In this document: positions 25,234-33,463 of the stretch, piece by piece
How positions within the stretch are numbered: position 1 is the first letter of the stretch
Layout: each line of letters begins with the position of its first letter
Assembly: GCF_003581645.1 (NCBI RefSeq)
Contig: NZ_QXFK01000018.1
Location: forward strand, 480,501-544,500
Direction of reading: 5' to 3'
DNA from: Pelagerythrobacter aerophilus
GTDB taxonomy: Bacteria > Pseudomonadota > Alphaproteobacteria > Sphingomonadales > Sphingomonadaceae
Length of the DNA: 64,000 nucleotides
Position numbers and translations under genes: made by a program
Notes under the pieces: model-generated
Seen by the model: the letters and a program-made list of their open reading frames with translations, nothing else
Told to the model about the DNA's origin: nothing
Database searches by the model: none

Positions 25234-25398
25234 TCAATCCTTGTCGGGAGCCTTGCGGCGCGCTGCCATGCGGCGACCGATCACCAGCCCGGCGAGGCCG
25301 AGGCCGAACAGCGAGAGGCTGGACGGCTCGGGCAACGGCGTTCCCGCCGCCTGGGCAGGAGCAGCGATGCAAAGGAGAAGGATCGGGAGCGCTCGCAT
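25234..25398 (-). CDS. 54-residue PEP-CTERM sorting-domain protein
   Basis: The protein is almost only sorting signals. A Sec signal peptide MRALPILLLCIAAPAQAAG is followed directly by TPLPEPSSLSLFGLGLAGLVIG (the PEP motif and a transmembrane helix), then the basic tail RRMAARRKAPDKD. PEP-CTERM tails are recognised and cleaved by an exosortase, normally after a large exported domain, which is absent here. It lies between hisF and hisE on the operon strand. It may be a decayed remnant or a genuine micro-substrate. Confidence 0.75.
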   Translation of the reverse strand: MRALPILLLCIAAPAQAAGTPLPEPSSLSLFGLGLAGLVIGRRMAARRKAPDKD

Positions 25399-25484
25399 GG
25401 TCCCGTCTCCTGGCGCCGGTTTCGCTGCGGTTGCAAGCCGCACTTCATCGCCGTCCCGGATTGGCACTTGCACGAGGTGCCGGA

Positions 25485-26246
25485 TTAACCCCGCGCCGGC
25501 AGGCCTGCCGCGCGCAAAGCGTCGTGCGCCTCGGCGATCGTGTGCGTGCCGAAATGGAAGATCGAGGCGGCCAGAACCGCGCTCGCATGCCCTTCGGTCA
25601 CGCCGTCGATCAGATGCTGCAACGCGCCGACGCCGCCGCTGGCGATCACCGGCACGGGCACCGCGTCGGCGATCGCGCGGGTGAGCGCGAGGTCGTAGCC
25701 GGCCTGGGTGCCGTCGCCGTCCATCGAGGTGACGAGCAGTTCGCCCGCGCCGAGCTCCGCCAGCCGGACCGCGTGCGCAATCGCGTCGATCCCGGTGGCG
25801 CGCCGTCCGCCGTGGGTGAAGACCTCCCACTTGCCCTCGCCGACGCGCCGCGCATCGACCGAGGCGACGCAGCACTGGCTGCCGAAGCGCGCCGCGATCT
25901 CCCCCACCACTTCAGGCCGCGCGACAGCCGCGCTGTTGACCGCGACCTTGTCCGCCCCCGCCAGCAGGAGCGCGCGCGCATCCTCGGCTGTGCGCACACC
26001 GCCGCCGACGGTGAACGGCATGAAGCACACAGCGGCTGTGCGGCGCACGATGTCGAGCAGCGTCCCGCGCCCCTCGTGGCTGGCCGAGATGTCGAGGAAA
26101 CACAGCTCATCCGCCCCCGCCGCATCGTAGGCCTGCGCCTGCTCGACCGGATCGCCGGCGTCCTTGAGATCGACGAAGTTGACGCCCTTGACCACGCGGC
26201 CATCTGCCACGTCGAGACAGGGAATGACACGGACGCGGACGGTCAC
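25485..26246 (-). CDS. hisF: Imidazole glycerol phosphate synthase subunit HisF
   Basis: A 253-residue (beta-alpha)8 barrel. Catalytic Asp12 is in [15 protein letters not shown], and the second acidic site is in [13 protein letters not shown]. Phosphate loops include FTVGGGVRT and [12 protein letters not shown]. With HisH it makes imidazole glycerol phosphate and AICAR from PRFAR and ammonia. It overlaps hisA by ATGA. Confidence 0.98.
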   Translation of the reverse strand: MTVRVRVIPCLDVADGRVVKGVNFVDLKDAGDPVEQAQAYDAAGADELCFLDISASHEGRGTLLDIVRRTAAVCFMPFTVGGGVRTAEDARALLLAGADKVAVNSAAVARPEVVGEIAARFGSQCCVASVDARRVGEGKWEVFTHGGRRATGIDAIAHAVRLAELGAGELLVTSMDGDGTQAGYDLALTRAIADAVPVPVIASGGVGALQHLIDGVTEGHASAVLAASIFHFGTHTIAEAHDALRAAGLPARG

Positions 26247-26971
26247 GCCCGCCCTGCCATCGCGATCGCCGTCGCGAGATCGAGCCGGCCGTCGTAGAGT
26301 GCGCGGCCGGTGATCACGCCCTCGATCCCCTCATGCGCATGGAGGGAGAGGAGGTGGATGTCGTCGAGCCCCTTGACCCCGCCGCTGGCGATGACCGGGA
26401 TGTCGACCCGGCGTGCGAGGTCGACCGTCGCATCGATGTTGCAGCCCTTGAGCAGCCCATCGCGCCCGATGTCGGTGAACAGCACACTCGCGACACCCGC
26501 ATCCTCGAACCGGCGCGCGAGATCGGCCACGGGCACGTCGGACACTTCGGCCCAGCCCTCGGTGGCGACCATTCCATCCTTCGCGTCGACCGCGACCACG
26601 ATCCCGCCCTCGAACGCGCGCGCCATGTCCTTGACGAACTGAGGGTCCTTGAGCGCCGCGGTGCCCATCACGATCCGGGCGACGCCGAGGTCGAACCAGC
26701 CCTCCACCGCTTCCCGCGTGCGGATGCCGCCGCCGAGTTGGACGTAGCCGGGAAAGGCCGCGACGATCGCCTCGACTGCCTCGCGGTTCTCGGCCTTGCC
26801 GGCGAACGATCCGTCGAGATCGACGACGTGCAGATGCTCGGCGCCGGCCTCGGCGAACATCAGGGCCTGCGCCGGCGGATCGTCGCCATAGACGGTAGCG
26901 CGCGCCATATCGCCTTCGGCCAGGCGCACGACCTGGCCGCCCTTGAGGTCGATTGCGGGGAAGACGATCAT
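26243..26971 (-). CDS. hisA: ProFAR isomerase HisA
   Basis: A 242-residue (beta-alpha)8 barrel starting [21 protein letters not shown], with catalytic Asp8, [12 protein letters not shown], and [15 protein letters not shown] carrying the second Asp. It isomerises ProFAR to PRFAR. Overlaps of four bases with both hisH and hisF show one translational unit. Confidence 0.98.
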   Translation of the reverse strand: MIVFPAIDLKGGQVVRLAEGDMARATVYGDDPPAQALMFAEAGAEHLHVVDLDGSFAGKAENREAVEAIVAAFPGYVQLGGGIRTREAVEGWFDLGVARIVMGTAALKDPQFVKDMARAFEGGIVVAVDAKDGMVATEGWAEVSDVPVADLARRFEDAGVASVLFTDIGRDGLLKGCNIDATVDLARRVDIPVIASGGVKGLDDIHLLSLHAHEGIEGVITGRALYDGRLDLATAIAMAGRA

Positions 26972-27588
26972 GGGCGCCACTCCAGAAAGCGCGCGAGCAA
27001 CCCTAACCCGTAGGCCTGGCTCTTCTCGGGATGGAACTGGACGCCCAGCACGTTGTCGCGGGCAACCGTCGCGACGAGACCCCCGCCGTGATCGGTCATC
27101 GCCGCAATATTCGCCGGGTCCTCCGCCGCGAAGTGGAAGGAGTGGAGGAAATAGGCCTCGCCCTCCTCCAGCACCGGCACGGCATGCGCAGTGAGCGCGA
27201 CGTCGTTCCAGCCCATGTGCGGCACCTTGATCGCCGGGTCGGTCCGCTCGATCGCGCGCACTTCGCCTGCGATCCAGCCGAGGCCCGGCGTCGTACCGTG
27301 CTCCAGCCCCCGATCGGCGAGCAGTTGCATGCCGACGCACACGCCGAGGAACGGCGCGCCGCCGACTTCGACCCGCTCCTCCATCGCCTCGATCAGCCCC
27401 GAGATCGCCCGCAGCCCTTCGGCACAGGCGCGGAACGAGCCGACGCCGGGCAGGACGATCCGGTCCGCCGCGCGCACTTTGTCGGGATCGGCGGTCACTT
27501 CCACCGAAGCGCCGACGGTGCGGAGCGCGTTTTCGACCGAATGGAGATTCCCGGCGCCGTAGTCGATCAGCGCGGTCGTCTCAGCCAC
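26968..27588 (-). CDS. hisH: Imidazole glycerol phosphate synthase glutaminase subunit HisH, GTG start
   Basis: A 206-residue class I glutamine amidotransferase with nucleophile Cys84 in [11 protein letters not shown] and the His186/Glu188 pair in VQFHPEK. It supplies ammonia to HisF. The family N-terminus (x)[17 protein letters not shown] requires the GTG at 27588, which lies inside the end of hisB and has AAGGG eight bases upstream; no ATG fits. Confidence 0.96.
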   Translation of the reverse strand: MAETTALIDYGAGNLHSVENALRTVGASVEVTADPDKVRAADRIVLPGVGSFRACAEGLRAISGLIEAMEERVEVGGAPFLGVCVGMQLLADRGLEHGTTPGLGWIAGEVRAIERTDPAIKVPHMGWNDVALTAHAVPVLEEGEAYFLHSFHFAAEDPANIAAMTDHGGGLVATVARDNVLGVQFHPEKSQAYGLGLLARFLEWRP

Positions 27589-28174
27589 CGAGCATGCCCT
27601 TCGTGCTCGGCACGGTACCGCCCTTGCGCGGATCGATCTCCACCGCCTGACGCATGGCGCGGGCGAAACCCTTGTAGATCGCCTCGCAGATGTGGTGGTT
27701 GTTGCTGCCGTAGAGCAGCTCGACATGGAGCGTGATCCCGGCGGCCTGCGCGACCGAATGGAACCAGTGCTCGATCAATTCGGTGTCCCACTCGCCGAGG
27801 CGCGTCTGGGAAAAGCCCGCGCGCCACACGAGATAGGGCCGCCCGGAGATATCGAGCGCGACGCGCGCCAGCGTCTCGTCCATCGGCGAATAGGCCTGGC
27901 CGTAGCGGCCGATCCCGCCCTTGTCGGCGAGCGCCTCGGCGAGCGCCTGGCCGAGCGCGATCGCGCTGTCCTCGGTCGTATGGTGCTGGTCGACATGCAG
28001 ATCGCCGGCGACCTTCATCGTCACATCGATCAGCGAATGGCGGGAGAACTGCTCCACCATATGATCGAGGAATCCGATACCCGTCGACACCGCATAAGTG
28101 CCCGTCCCGTCGAGGTTGACCTCGACTTCGATCGCGGTTTCCGCCGTCTTCCGCTCGATCCTGCCGGTGCGCAT
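27581..28174 (-). CDS. hisB: Imidazoleglycerol-phosphate dehydratase HisB
   Basis: A 197-residue mono-functional IGPD (no phosphatase domain). The manganese-binding motifs are [27 protein letters not shown] and [10 protein letters not shown]. The start [13 protein letters not shown] matches the family N-terminus; an ATG ten codons upstream (MAILAYSAA) is possible. It is first in this his cluster and divergent from sspB, with 81 bases between that must hold both promoters. Confidence 0.97.
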   Translation of the reverse strand: MRTGRIERKTAETAIEVEVNLDGTGTYAVSTGIGFLDHMVEQFSRHSLIDVTMKVAGDLHVDQHHTTEDSAIALGQALAEALADKGGIGRYGQAYSPMDETLARVALDISGRPYLVWRAGFSQTRLGEWDTELIEHWFHSVAQAAGITLHVELLYGSNNHHICEAIYKGFARAMRQAVEIDPRKGGTVPSTKGMLGG

Positions 28175-28255
28175 GGCGGCGCTATACGCCAGGATTGCCA
28201 TGGTGCAAGCATTGGCGCTTGACCGACGCGCGAAGCGGCTCCACCAAGCAGGCAT

Positions 28256-28759
28256 ATGAGCGACGATACGCCCGATAGCCTGATCCCCTACGATGAGATC
28301 GTGCAGGAAGCGCTGCGCGCCGTGGTCGGCCGCGTGCTCGGCGAGATCGAAGGAACCGGCGGCGACCTGCCCGGCAACCACCACTTCTACATCACCTTCA
28401 AGACCCATGCGCCGGGCGTGACGATCCCCGCCCACCTGCGCGAGCGGTTTCCGGACGAGATGACGATCGTGCTCCAGAACAAGTTCTGGGACCTGAAAGT
28501 TCGGGAAGACGGCTTCAGCGTCGGCCTCAGCTTCAACCAGGTCCCGTCCAAGCTGGAGATCCCCTTCGCCGCGATCACGGCCTTCGTTGACCCCGCCGTC
28601 GATTTCGGGCTGCAGTTCCAGGCCAGCGTCGCCGATATGGCGCCCGAGGCGCATGACGATGCGGAGAATGATGCACCGGAACACGGCGAAGGCCCGGTCG
28701 TTTCCGAGGATGAAGACGGCTCCAACGTCGTCACGGTCGATTTCGGCCGCAAGAAGTAA
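28256..28759 (+). CDS. sspB: SspB-family ClpXP adaptor (alphaproteobacterial type)
   Basis: A 167-residue protein with the SspB core ([61 protein letters not shown]) that binds ssrA-type degrons. An acidic, flexible tail ends in [10 protein letters not shown], the short motif that docks on ClpX. It delivers tagged substrates to ClpXP. Confidence 0.95.
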   Translation: MSDDTPDSLIPYDEIVQEALRAVVGRVLGEIEGTGGDLPGNHHFYITFKTHAPGVTIPAHLRERFPDEMTIVLQNKFWDLKVREDGFSVGLSFNQVPSKLEIPFAAITAFVDPAVDFGLQFQASVADMAPEAHDDAENDAPEHGEGPVVSEDEDGSNVVTVDFGRKK

Positions 28760-28800
28760 TCCGGCCGGCCTTGCGCCCGCCGGGAATCGAGGGGCGAACG

Positions 28801-29220
28801 ATGGCTAAATCCAAAGGCAGGACCGGGACCGGTATATCTTCCAAGGTCGCAAGGGCGACGAGGAAGATGACGGCCGAGGACCGCGAAGTCGCCGGCCCCA
28901 GCCCCAACCCGGCGACCAACTTGCTGATCCACGACATCCTGCTGCGCAGCGGGGGCAGGGTTCTCCGTCTCGGGCTCGAGAAGGGCCTGCTGCGCAATCG
29001 CTACGGCAAGTCGACCGCCAGGGAGATCGTGGAAAATCGCTCGATGGTGCAGACGCTCGCTTCCTACGCCGTCGCCCGCGTGGCGACGCGCTCGGTGCCG
29101 GGCGCGATCGTGGTCGGCGGCGGGATCCTGGCGAAGGCGTTGCTCGACCGCCGCCAGTCGCGTCGCGCAGCGAAGCGCGAGGGCGACAGGAAGCTGCGCG
29201 AGAAGGCGCGACAGGAATAG
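28801..29220 (+). CDS. Conserved basic protein of unknown function
   Basis: A 139-residue, lysine/arginine-rich protein starting [20 protein letters not shown] with GAGGGGCGAACG before the ATG. The middle ([40 protein letters not shown]) could be amphipathic. A glycine/alanine stretch ([17 protein letters not shown]) could be a weak membrane hairpin, and the end is highly charged. It lies between sspB and gmk on the same strand. No family is recognised. Confidence 0.75.
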   Translation: MAKSKGRTGTGISSKVARATRKMTAEDREVAGPSPNPATNLLIHDILLRSGGRVLRLGLEKGLLRNRYGKSTAREIVENRSMVQTLASYAVARVATRSVPGAIVVGGGILAKALLDRRQSRRAAKREGDRKLREKARQE

Positions 29221-29282
29221 CCTCGTGCGGCGCCCCCATCGCGGGGCTTGATTTCGCGCGGTCGCTCGGCGCATGAGCGCGC

Positions 29283-29918
29283 ATGGCCGACCAGGACACT
29301 CTTCACCGCCGCGGACTGATGTTCATCCTCTCCTCGCCTTCGGGCGCAGGGAAAACCACGATCTCACGCATGCTGCTCGAAGCCGACGACGAGATCCGCC
29401 TCTCGGTCTCGGCCACCACCCGGCCGAAGCGCCCGGGCGAGATCGACGGCGTGCACTACCACTTCGTCGATGACGCCGAGTTCGACCGGATGATCGAGGA
29501 AGACGATTTCTACGAGTGGGCCCCGGTCTTCGGTTACCGTTACGGCACACCCAAGGGTCATATCCGCAGCGGGCTGAAGGAAGGGCAGGACTTCCTGTTC
29601 GACATCGACTGGCAGGGCACCCAGCAGCTCTACCAGAAGGACGAGCAGGACGTGGCGCGAGTATTCATCCTGCCGCCCAGCCTCGAGGAATTGCATCGCC
29701 GGCTGCAGGACCGCGGCACCGACAGCAAGGAAGTGATCGACGGCCGCATGGAACGCGCCCGCGCCGAGATCAGCCACTGGGACGGCTACGACTACGTCGT
29801 GGTCAACGACGATGTGCACGTCTGTTTCGAGAAAGTCCGCTCCATCCTCCACGCCGAACGCATGAAGCGCGCGCGCCAGACCGGCCTGATCGGCTTCGTG
29901 CGGAAACTGATGGCCTGA
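29283..29918 (+). CDS. gmk: Guanylate kinase
   Basis: A 211-residue GMP kinase. The P-loop is SPSGAGKTT (K24), followed by the GMP-binding SVSATTRPKRPGEIDGVHYHFVD, EWAPVFGYRYGTPK and DFLFDIDWQGTQQL. It phosphorylates GMP and dGMP with ATP. A GC-rich hairpin (29931-29951) follows the stop. Confidence 0.98.
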   Translation: MADQDTLHRRGLMFILSSPSGAGKTTISRMLLEADDEIRLSVSATTRPKRPGEIDGVHYHFVDDAEFDRMIEEDDFYEWAPVFGYRYGTPKGHIRSGLKEGQDFLFDIDWQGTQQLYQKDEQDVARVFILPPSLEELHRRLQDRGTDSKEVIDGRMERARAEISHWDGYDYVVVNDDVHVCFEKVRSILHAERMKRARQTGLIGFVRKLMA

Positions 29919-29930
29919 AGCTTCCCCCAA

Positions 29931-29951
29931 GGCCTCGCGTCGGGCGAGGCC
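29931..29951. terminator. GC-rich hairpin between convergent gmk and SDR genes
   Basis: GGCCTCGC and GCGAGGCC form an eight-bp stem around GTCGG, preceded by CCCCAA and followed by GGGGATGACG. It lies between two convergent stop codons, the place for a bidirectional terminator. There is no T tract, so efficiency is uncertain. Confidence 0.5.
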
Positions 29952-29962
29952 GGGGATGACGA

Positions 29963-30763
29963 TCAAGCCGGCTCGGCGAAGTGCGTCGGCAGGTGCGCGT
30001 TGACGATACCGCCGTCGACAGTCAGCGTCTCGCCGATGGTGTAGTCGCCCGCCCGGCTGGCGAGGTAGACGGCGGTGCCGCCCATGTCGAACTTGTCGCC
30101 CACGCGCTTGCTCGGAATGCCCGCGGCCGACTTCTCCTCCTGATCGCGCGCAGCCCGGTTCATGTTCGAGGGGAACGCGCCCGGCGCGAGGCTGGTGACG
30201 TAGACGTGATCCTTTACCAGCCGCGCCGCCATGCGGCGCGTGAGATGGATCAGCGCCGCCTTGGAGGCCTGGTAGGAATAGGTCTCCCACGGGTTCACGC
30301 GCTGCCCGTCGACCGAGGTGATGTTGATCACCTTGGCGGGCCGCTCCGGGCTCGCCGCGGCGGTGAGCAGCTTGTGCAGTTTCTGCGTGAGGAAGAACGG
30401 CGTCTTGACGTTGAGGTCCATGACCTTGTCCCAGCCGCTCTCCGGGAAATCGACATAGTCCGCGCCCCAGGCCGCACCGGCGTTGTTGACCAGAATGTCC
30501 AGCCGGCTCTCGCGGGCGGAGATCTCCTCGACCAGCGCCTCGATCCCCTCCATCGTCGAGATATCGCCCTGGATGCCGACGACTTTCTCGCCCAGCTCCG
30601 CGCAAGTCGCCTCGATCTCGTCGATCTTGCGGGCGGTGATGTAGACCCGCTCGATCCCGGCGGCGAGGAAGCCCTCGACGATCATCCGCCCGATCCCGCG
30701 GCTGCCGCCGGTGACGAGCGCGATCCGGCCTTCGAGGCTGAAGAGGTCGTTGAGGGTCATCAT
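29963..30763 (-). CDS. SDR family NAD(P)-dependent oxidoreductase
   Basis: A 266-residue classical short-chain dehydrogenase/reductase. The cofactor loop is TGGSRGIG (18-25), NNAG at 93-96, and the catalytic Ser150, Tyr164 and Lys168 (SYQASK). The C-terminus IGETLTVDGGIVNAHLP is typical. It probably oxidises a hydroxyacyl-type substrate, given two acyl-CoA dehydrogenase genes upstream on the same strand. It starts 46 bases after the acyl-CoA dehydrogenase, with a perfect hairpin between. Confidence 0.93.
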   Translation of the reverse strand: MMTLNDLFSLEGRIALVTGGSRGIGRMIVEGFLAAGIERVYITARKIDEIEATCAELGEKVVGIQGDISTMEGIEALVEEISARESRLDILVNNAGAAWGADYVDFPESGWDKVMDLNVKTPFFLTQKLHKLLTAAASPERPAKVINITSVDGQRVNPWETYSYQASKAALIHLTRRMAARLVKDHVYVTSLAPGAFPSNMNRAARDQEEKSAAGIPSKRVGDKFDMGGTAVYLASRAGDYTIGETLTVDGGIVNAHLPTHFAEPA

Positions 30764-30779
30764 GTTTTCTCCAATTCAC

Positions 30780-30801
30780 CCCCTCCCGCAAGCGGGAGGG
30801 G
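30780..30801. repeat. Perfect inverted repeat between two acyl-CoA catabolism genes
   Basis: CCCCTCCCGC, AA, GCGGGAGGGG: a perfect ten-bp stem between the stop of the 30809 acyl-CoA dehydrogenase gene and the start of the SDR gene on the same strand. It may reduce read-through or protect the upstream message. There is no T tract on the minus strand. Confidence 0.6.
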
Positions 30802-30808
30802 AGATTGA

Positions 30809-31948
30809 TCAATATCCGCTCATCTCCGCCACGCGGCCGGCGTGGTAGTAGACGTCGCCCATGAACTCCGCGAGCGCGCGGTCGCGCTTCATGTAGAGGC
30901 CGATGTCGTATTCGTCGGTCATGCCGATGCCGCCGTGCATCTGCACGCCTTCCTTGACCGCGAGGCCCGCCGCCTTGCCGACCTTGGCCTTGGCGACCGA
31001 GGCCATCAGGTCCGCCTTCTCGCTCCCCGCATCGAGGAGCTGCTGCGCCTTGATCGTGACGGCGCGGGCGATCTCGACTTCGGAATAGAGATGCGCCGCG
31101 CGGTGCTGGAGCGCCTGGAACTCGCCGATCAGCTTGCCGAACTGCTTGCGCTGCTTGAGGTAGTCGACCGTCATGTCCATCGCCCCGCGCGCGACACCGA
31201 CCCCTTCGGCAGCCGCACCGACGCGGCCTGCCATCAGGACCTTGTTCAGAATCTCGCGCCCGCCATCGACTTCGCCGATCACCGCGTCGCCGTCGAGCTC
31301 GACATTGTCGAACGTGGTGTGCGTCGCCATCGAGCTGTCGACCAGGCGCACCGCGTCATGAGACATGCCCGAGACGTCCTTCGGCACGGCGAACAGCGTG
31401 ATGCCGTCCGTGTCATCGTCCGCCCCGGACGTGCGCGCGGCGACCACGATCATGTCGGCGCTGCCGCCATAGACGACGAAGTCCTTGCGGCCCGACAGGC
31501 GGAAGCCGTTGCCGGATTTCTCAGCCCGGGTCTTGATCCGCTCGGGCCGATGCTTGGCGCCTTCGTCGATCGCCACCGCGAACACGCTCTCGCCCGAGAC
31601 GAGGCCCGGCAGCCAACGCCCGCGCACGTCGTTGCTGCCATGCTGGAGCGCGGTGCCGGCAAGCACCGCGCTGGTCAGGAAGGGCGATGGCGTGAGGTTG
31701 CGCCCGATCTCCTCGAGCACGATTCCCGCCTCGACATGGCCCATGCCGAGCCCGCCGTCGTCCTCGCCCACGAGGATGCCGGTGAAGCCCATCTCGGCGA
31801 ACTGCTTCCACAGGCCGTGGCCGAAGCCGTCCTTGCAGTCGCGGTCGCGCCAGTGGCGCAGCTGCTTCGCGATCGCGCCTTCCTCGGCCATGAACTGGCC
31901 GACGGTGTCGGAAAGCATCGTCTGATCGTCGGTGTGGTAGAGTGGCAT
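30809..31948 (-). CDS. Acyl-CoA dehydrogenase family protein
   Basis: A 379-residue flavoprotein of the ACAD fold. It has an N-terminal helical domain, a middle beta domain (VFAVAIDEGAKHRPERIKTRAEKSGNGFRLSGRKDFVVYGGSADM), and a C-terminal helical domain (GRVGAAAEGVGVARGAMDMTVDYLKQRKQFGKLIGEFQALQHRAAHLY; VQMHGGIGMTDEYDIGLYMKR). The conserved FAD-binding arginine and QxHGGxG signature are present. The middle domain is divergent, as in sphingomonad steroid/acyl-CoA paralogues. The substrate is unknown. It is transcribed with the SDR and probably the next acyl-CoA dehydrogenase. Confidence 0.93.
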   Translation of the reverse strand: MPLYHTDDQTMLSDTVGQFMAEEGAIAKQLRHWRDRDCKDGFGHGLWKQFAEMGFTGILVGEDDGGLGMGHVEAGIVLEEIGRNLTPSPFLTSAVLAGTALQHGSNDVRGRWLPGLVSGESVFAVAIDEGAKHRPERIKTRAEKSGNGFRLSGRKDFVVYGGSADMIVVAARTSGADDDTDGITLFAVPKDVSGMSHDAVRLVDSSMATHTTFDNVELDGDAVIGEVDGGREILNKVLMAGRVGAAAEGVGVARGAMDMTVDYLKQRKQFGKLIGEFQALQHRAAHLYSEVEIARAVTIKAQQLLDAGSEKADLMASVAKAKVGKAAGLAVKEGVQMHGGIGMTDEYDIGLYMKRDRALAEFMGDVYYHAGRVAEMSGY

Positions 31949-31955
31949 TCTAACT

Positions 31956-31979
31956 CCCTCTCCCCTTCAGGGGAGAGGG
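31956..31979. repeat. 24-bp inverted repeat, left copy of a pair
   Basis: CCCTCTCCCC TTCA GGGGAGAGGG is a ten-bp perfect stem. Its exact reverse complement recurs at 32053-32076, so the two copies face each other across 73 bases. They lie between two acyl-CoA dehydrogenase genes. Confidence 0.75.
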
Positions 31980-32052
31980 CCGGGGAGAGGGGAACTCCCC
32001 CCGGCCCTCAATAATGACAATTCCTATGGAGGCGCGACGCCCCCTCTCCCAA

Positions 32053-32076
32053 CCCTCTCCCCTGAAGGGGAGAGGG
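32053..32076. repeat. 24-bp inverted repeat, right copy of a pair
   Basis: CCCTCTCCCC TGAA GGGGAGAGGG, the reverse complement of 31956-31979, followed by CTTTTA on the plus strand. It ends three bases before the stop codon of the minus-strand acyl-CoA dehydrogenase gene. Further C- and G-rich arms flank both copies, so the whole of 31956-32076 could fold into one large stem. Confidence 0.75.
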
Positions 32077-32079
32077 CTT

Positions 32080-33243
32080 TTACGCCCCCGGCAGCTCCAG
32101 GATGCGCTTGGAAATGACGTTGAGCATCACCTCGCTGGTGCCGCCCTCGATCGAGTTCGCCTTGGTCCGCAGCCAGCTCCGCGCCGGCTTGCCGCCGTCG
32201 GTCTCCTCGCTCTCCCATTCGAGCGCGGCGGAGCCGCCCGCGGCCATGATCAGTTCGTGACGGCGCTTGTTCAGCTCGGTCCCGGCATATTTCATCATGT
32301 TCGGCTGCGCCGGGTGCGCCTTGCCGATCTTGACCTCATCGAGGAACTTCTCCCCCATCGCGGAGAAGGCGAGCGCATCGACGTCGAACATCGCCAGCTC
32401 GGCGCGCAGCACCGGATCGAGCTCCCCGGTCTGGCGCTTGAGCATCGCACCGATCCCCGCGCCCCGCTCGGAGCTATCGGCGCCCGAGATCATCTCGCGC
32501 TCGTGACCGAGCAGGTACTTGGCGACGTCCCACCCGCGGTTGATCTCGCCGACGTACTGGTCCTTGGGCACCTTCACGTCGTCGAAGAAGGTCTCGCAGA
32601 ACGGGCTGTTCCCACTGATCAGCAGGATCGGCTTGGTCGAGACGCCCGGCGTTTCCATGTCGAACAGCATGAACGTGATGCCGCGGTACTTGTCGTTCTT
32701 GTCGGTGCGGACGAGGCAGAAGATCCAGTCGGCCTTGTCGGCGTAACTGGTCCAGATCTTCTGGCCGTTGACGACCCAGTGATCGCCCTTGTCCTCGCCG
32801 AACGTCTGCAAGCTGACGAGGTCGCTGCCCGATCCCGGCTCCGAATAGCCCTGGCACCAGCGGATTTCGCCGCGGGCGATCTCGTTGAGGTACTTCTTTT
32901 TCTGCTCCTCGGTGCCGAAGTGGAGCAAGGCCGGGCCGAGCATCCAGATACCGAAGCTGGAGAGCGGCGGGCGCGCACCGATCCGCGCCATTTCCTCGCG
33001 CAGCACCTTGGCCTCGGCAGGCGAGAGGCCGGCGCCGCCGTATTCCTTCGGCCAGGCGGGAACGGTGTAGCCCTTGTCGCGGCACGCCTCGAACCAGGCC
33101 TTCTGCGCGTCGTTCTTGAAGGTGGCCTTGCGGCCGCCCCAGTAGACGTCCTCGTCGTCGCGCACCGGCTCGCGCATTTCGGGCGGGCAGTTGGCTTCCA
33201 GCCAGGCGCGGGTTTCCGCGCGGAAGGTATCGAGATCAGACAT
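32080..33243 (-). CDS. Acyl-CoA dehydrogenase family protein
   Basis: A 387-residue acyl-CoA dehydrogenase with a complete ACAD layout. It has WPKEYGGAGLSPAEAKVLREEMARIG near the N-terminus. The FAD/substrate motif is RWCQGYSEPGSGSDLVSLQTFGEDKGDHWVVNGQKIWTSYADKADW, and the C-terminus has SIEGGTSEVMLNVISKRILELPG. This is the long-chain/steroid-side-chain style branch common in sphingomonads. It lies upstream of the second acyl-CoA dehydrogenase and the SDR on the same strand. The intervening paired inverted repeats may partly separate the messages. Confidence 0.95.
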   Translation of the reverse strand: MSDLDTFRAETRAWLEANCPPEMREPVRDDEDVYWGGRKATFKNDAQKAWFEACRDKGYTVPAWPKEYGGAGLSPAEAKVLREEMARIGARPPLSSFGIWMLGPALLHFGTEEQKKKYLNEIARGEIRWCQGYSEPGSGSDLVSLQTFGEDKGDHWVVNGQKIWTSYADKADWIFCLVRTDKNDKYRGITFMLFDMETPGVSTKPILLISGNSPFCETFFDDVKVPKDQYVGEINRGWDVAKYLLGHEREMISGADSSERGAGIGAMLKRQTGELDPVLRAELAMFDVDALAFSAMGEKFLDEVKIGKAHPAQPNMMKYAGTELNKRRHELIMAAGGSAALEWESEETDGGKPARSWLRTKANSIEGGTSEVMLNVISKRILELPGA

Positions 33244-33436
33244 GGGAATCGGGCTCCTCTCGGGAAAATCGCGGCGGCGCTCGAACGTCGCCGGTTTACG
33301 TGCAGGTTAAGGTGATTCGGACCGCCGCTGCAAGCGCGAACGTGTTTTCGCGCGATGCCGTAGCGTCACCACGAGCGCGTTGACGCGGCTTTACGTTCCC
33401 GTAAGCTGCGCGCGATTCTCGGGAGGAGAGGCCCGC

Positions 33437-33463
33437 ATGCGATTTCACGATGACCACGGCTGA
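33437..33463 (+). CDS. Possible eight-codon upstream ORF overlapping the MFS start
   Basis: ATG at 33437 reads MRFHDDHG then TGA (33461-33463). The strongest ribosome site of the region, GGAGGAGAGG (33422-33431), is well placed for this ATG but about 20 bases from the carrier's ATG at 33450. The two frames overlap, so the small ORF could couple or limit translation of the carrier. This is seen directly as sequence; function is inferred. Confidence 0.35.
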   Translation: MRFHDDHG

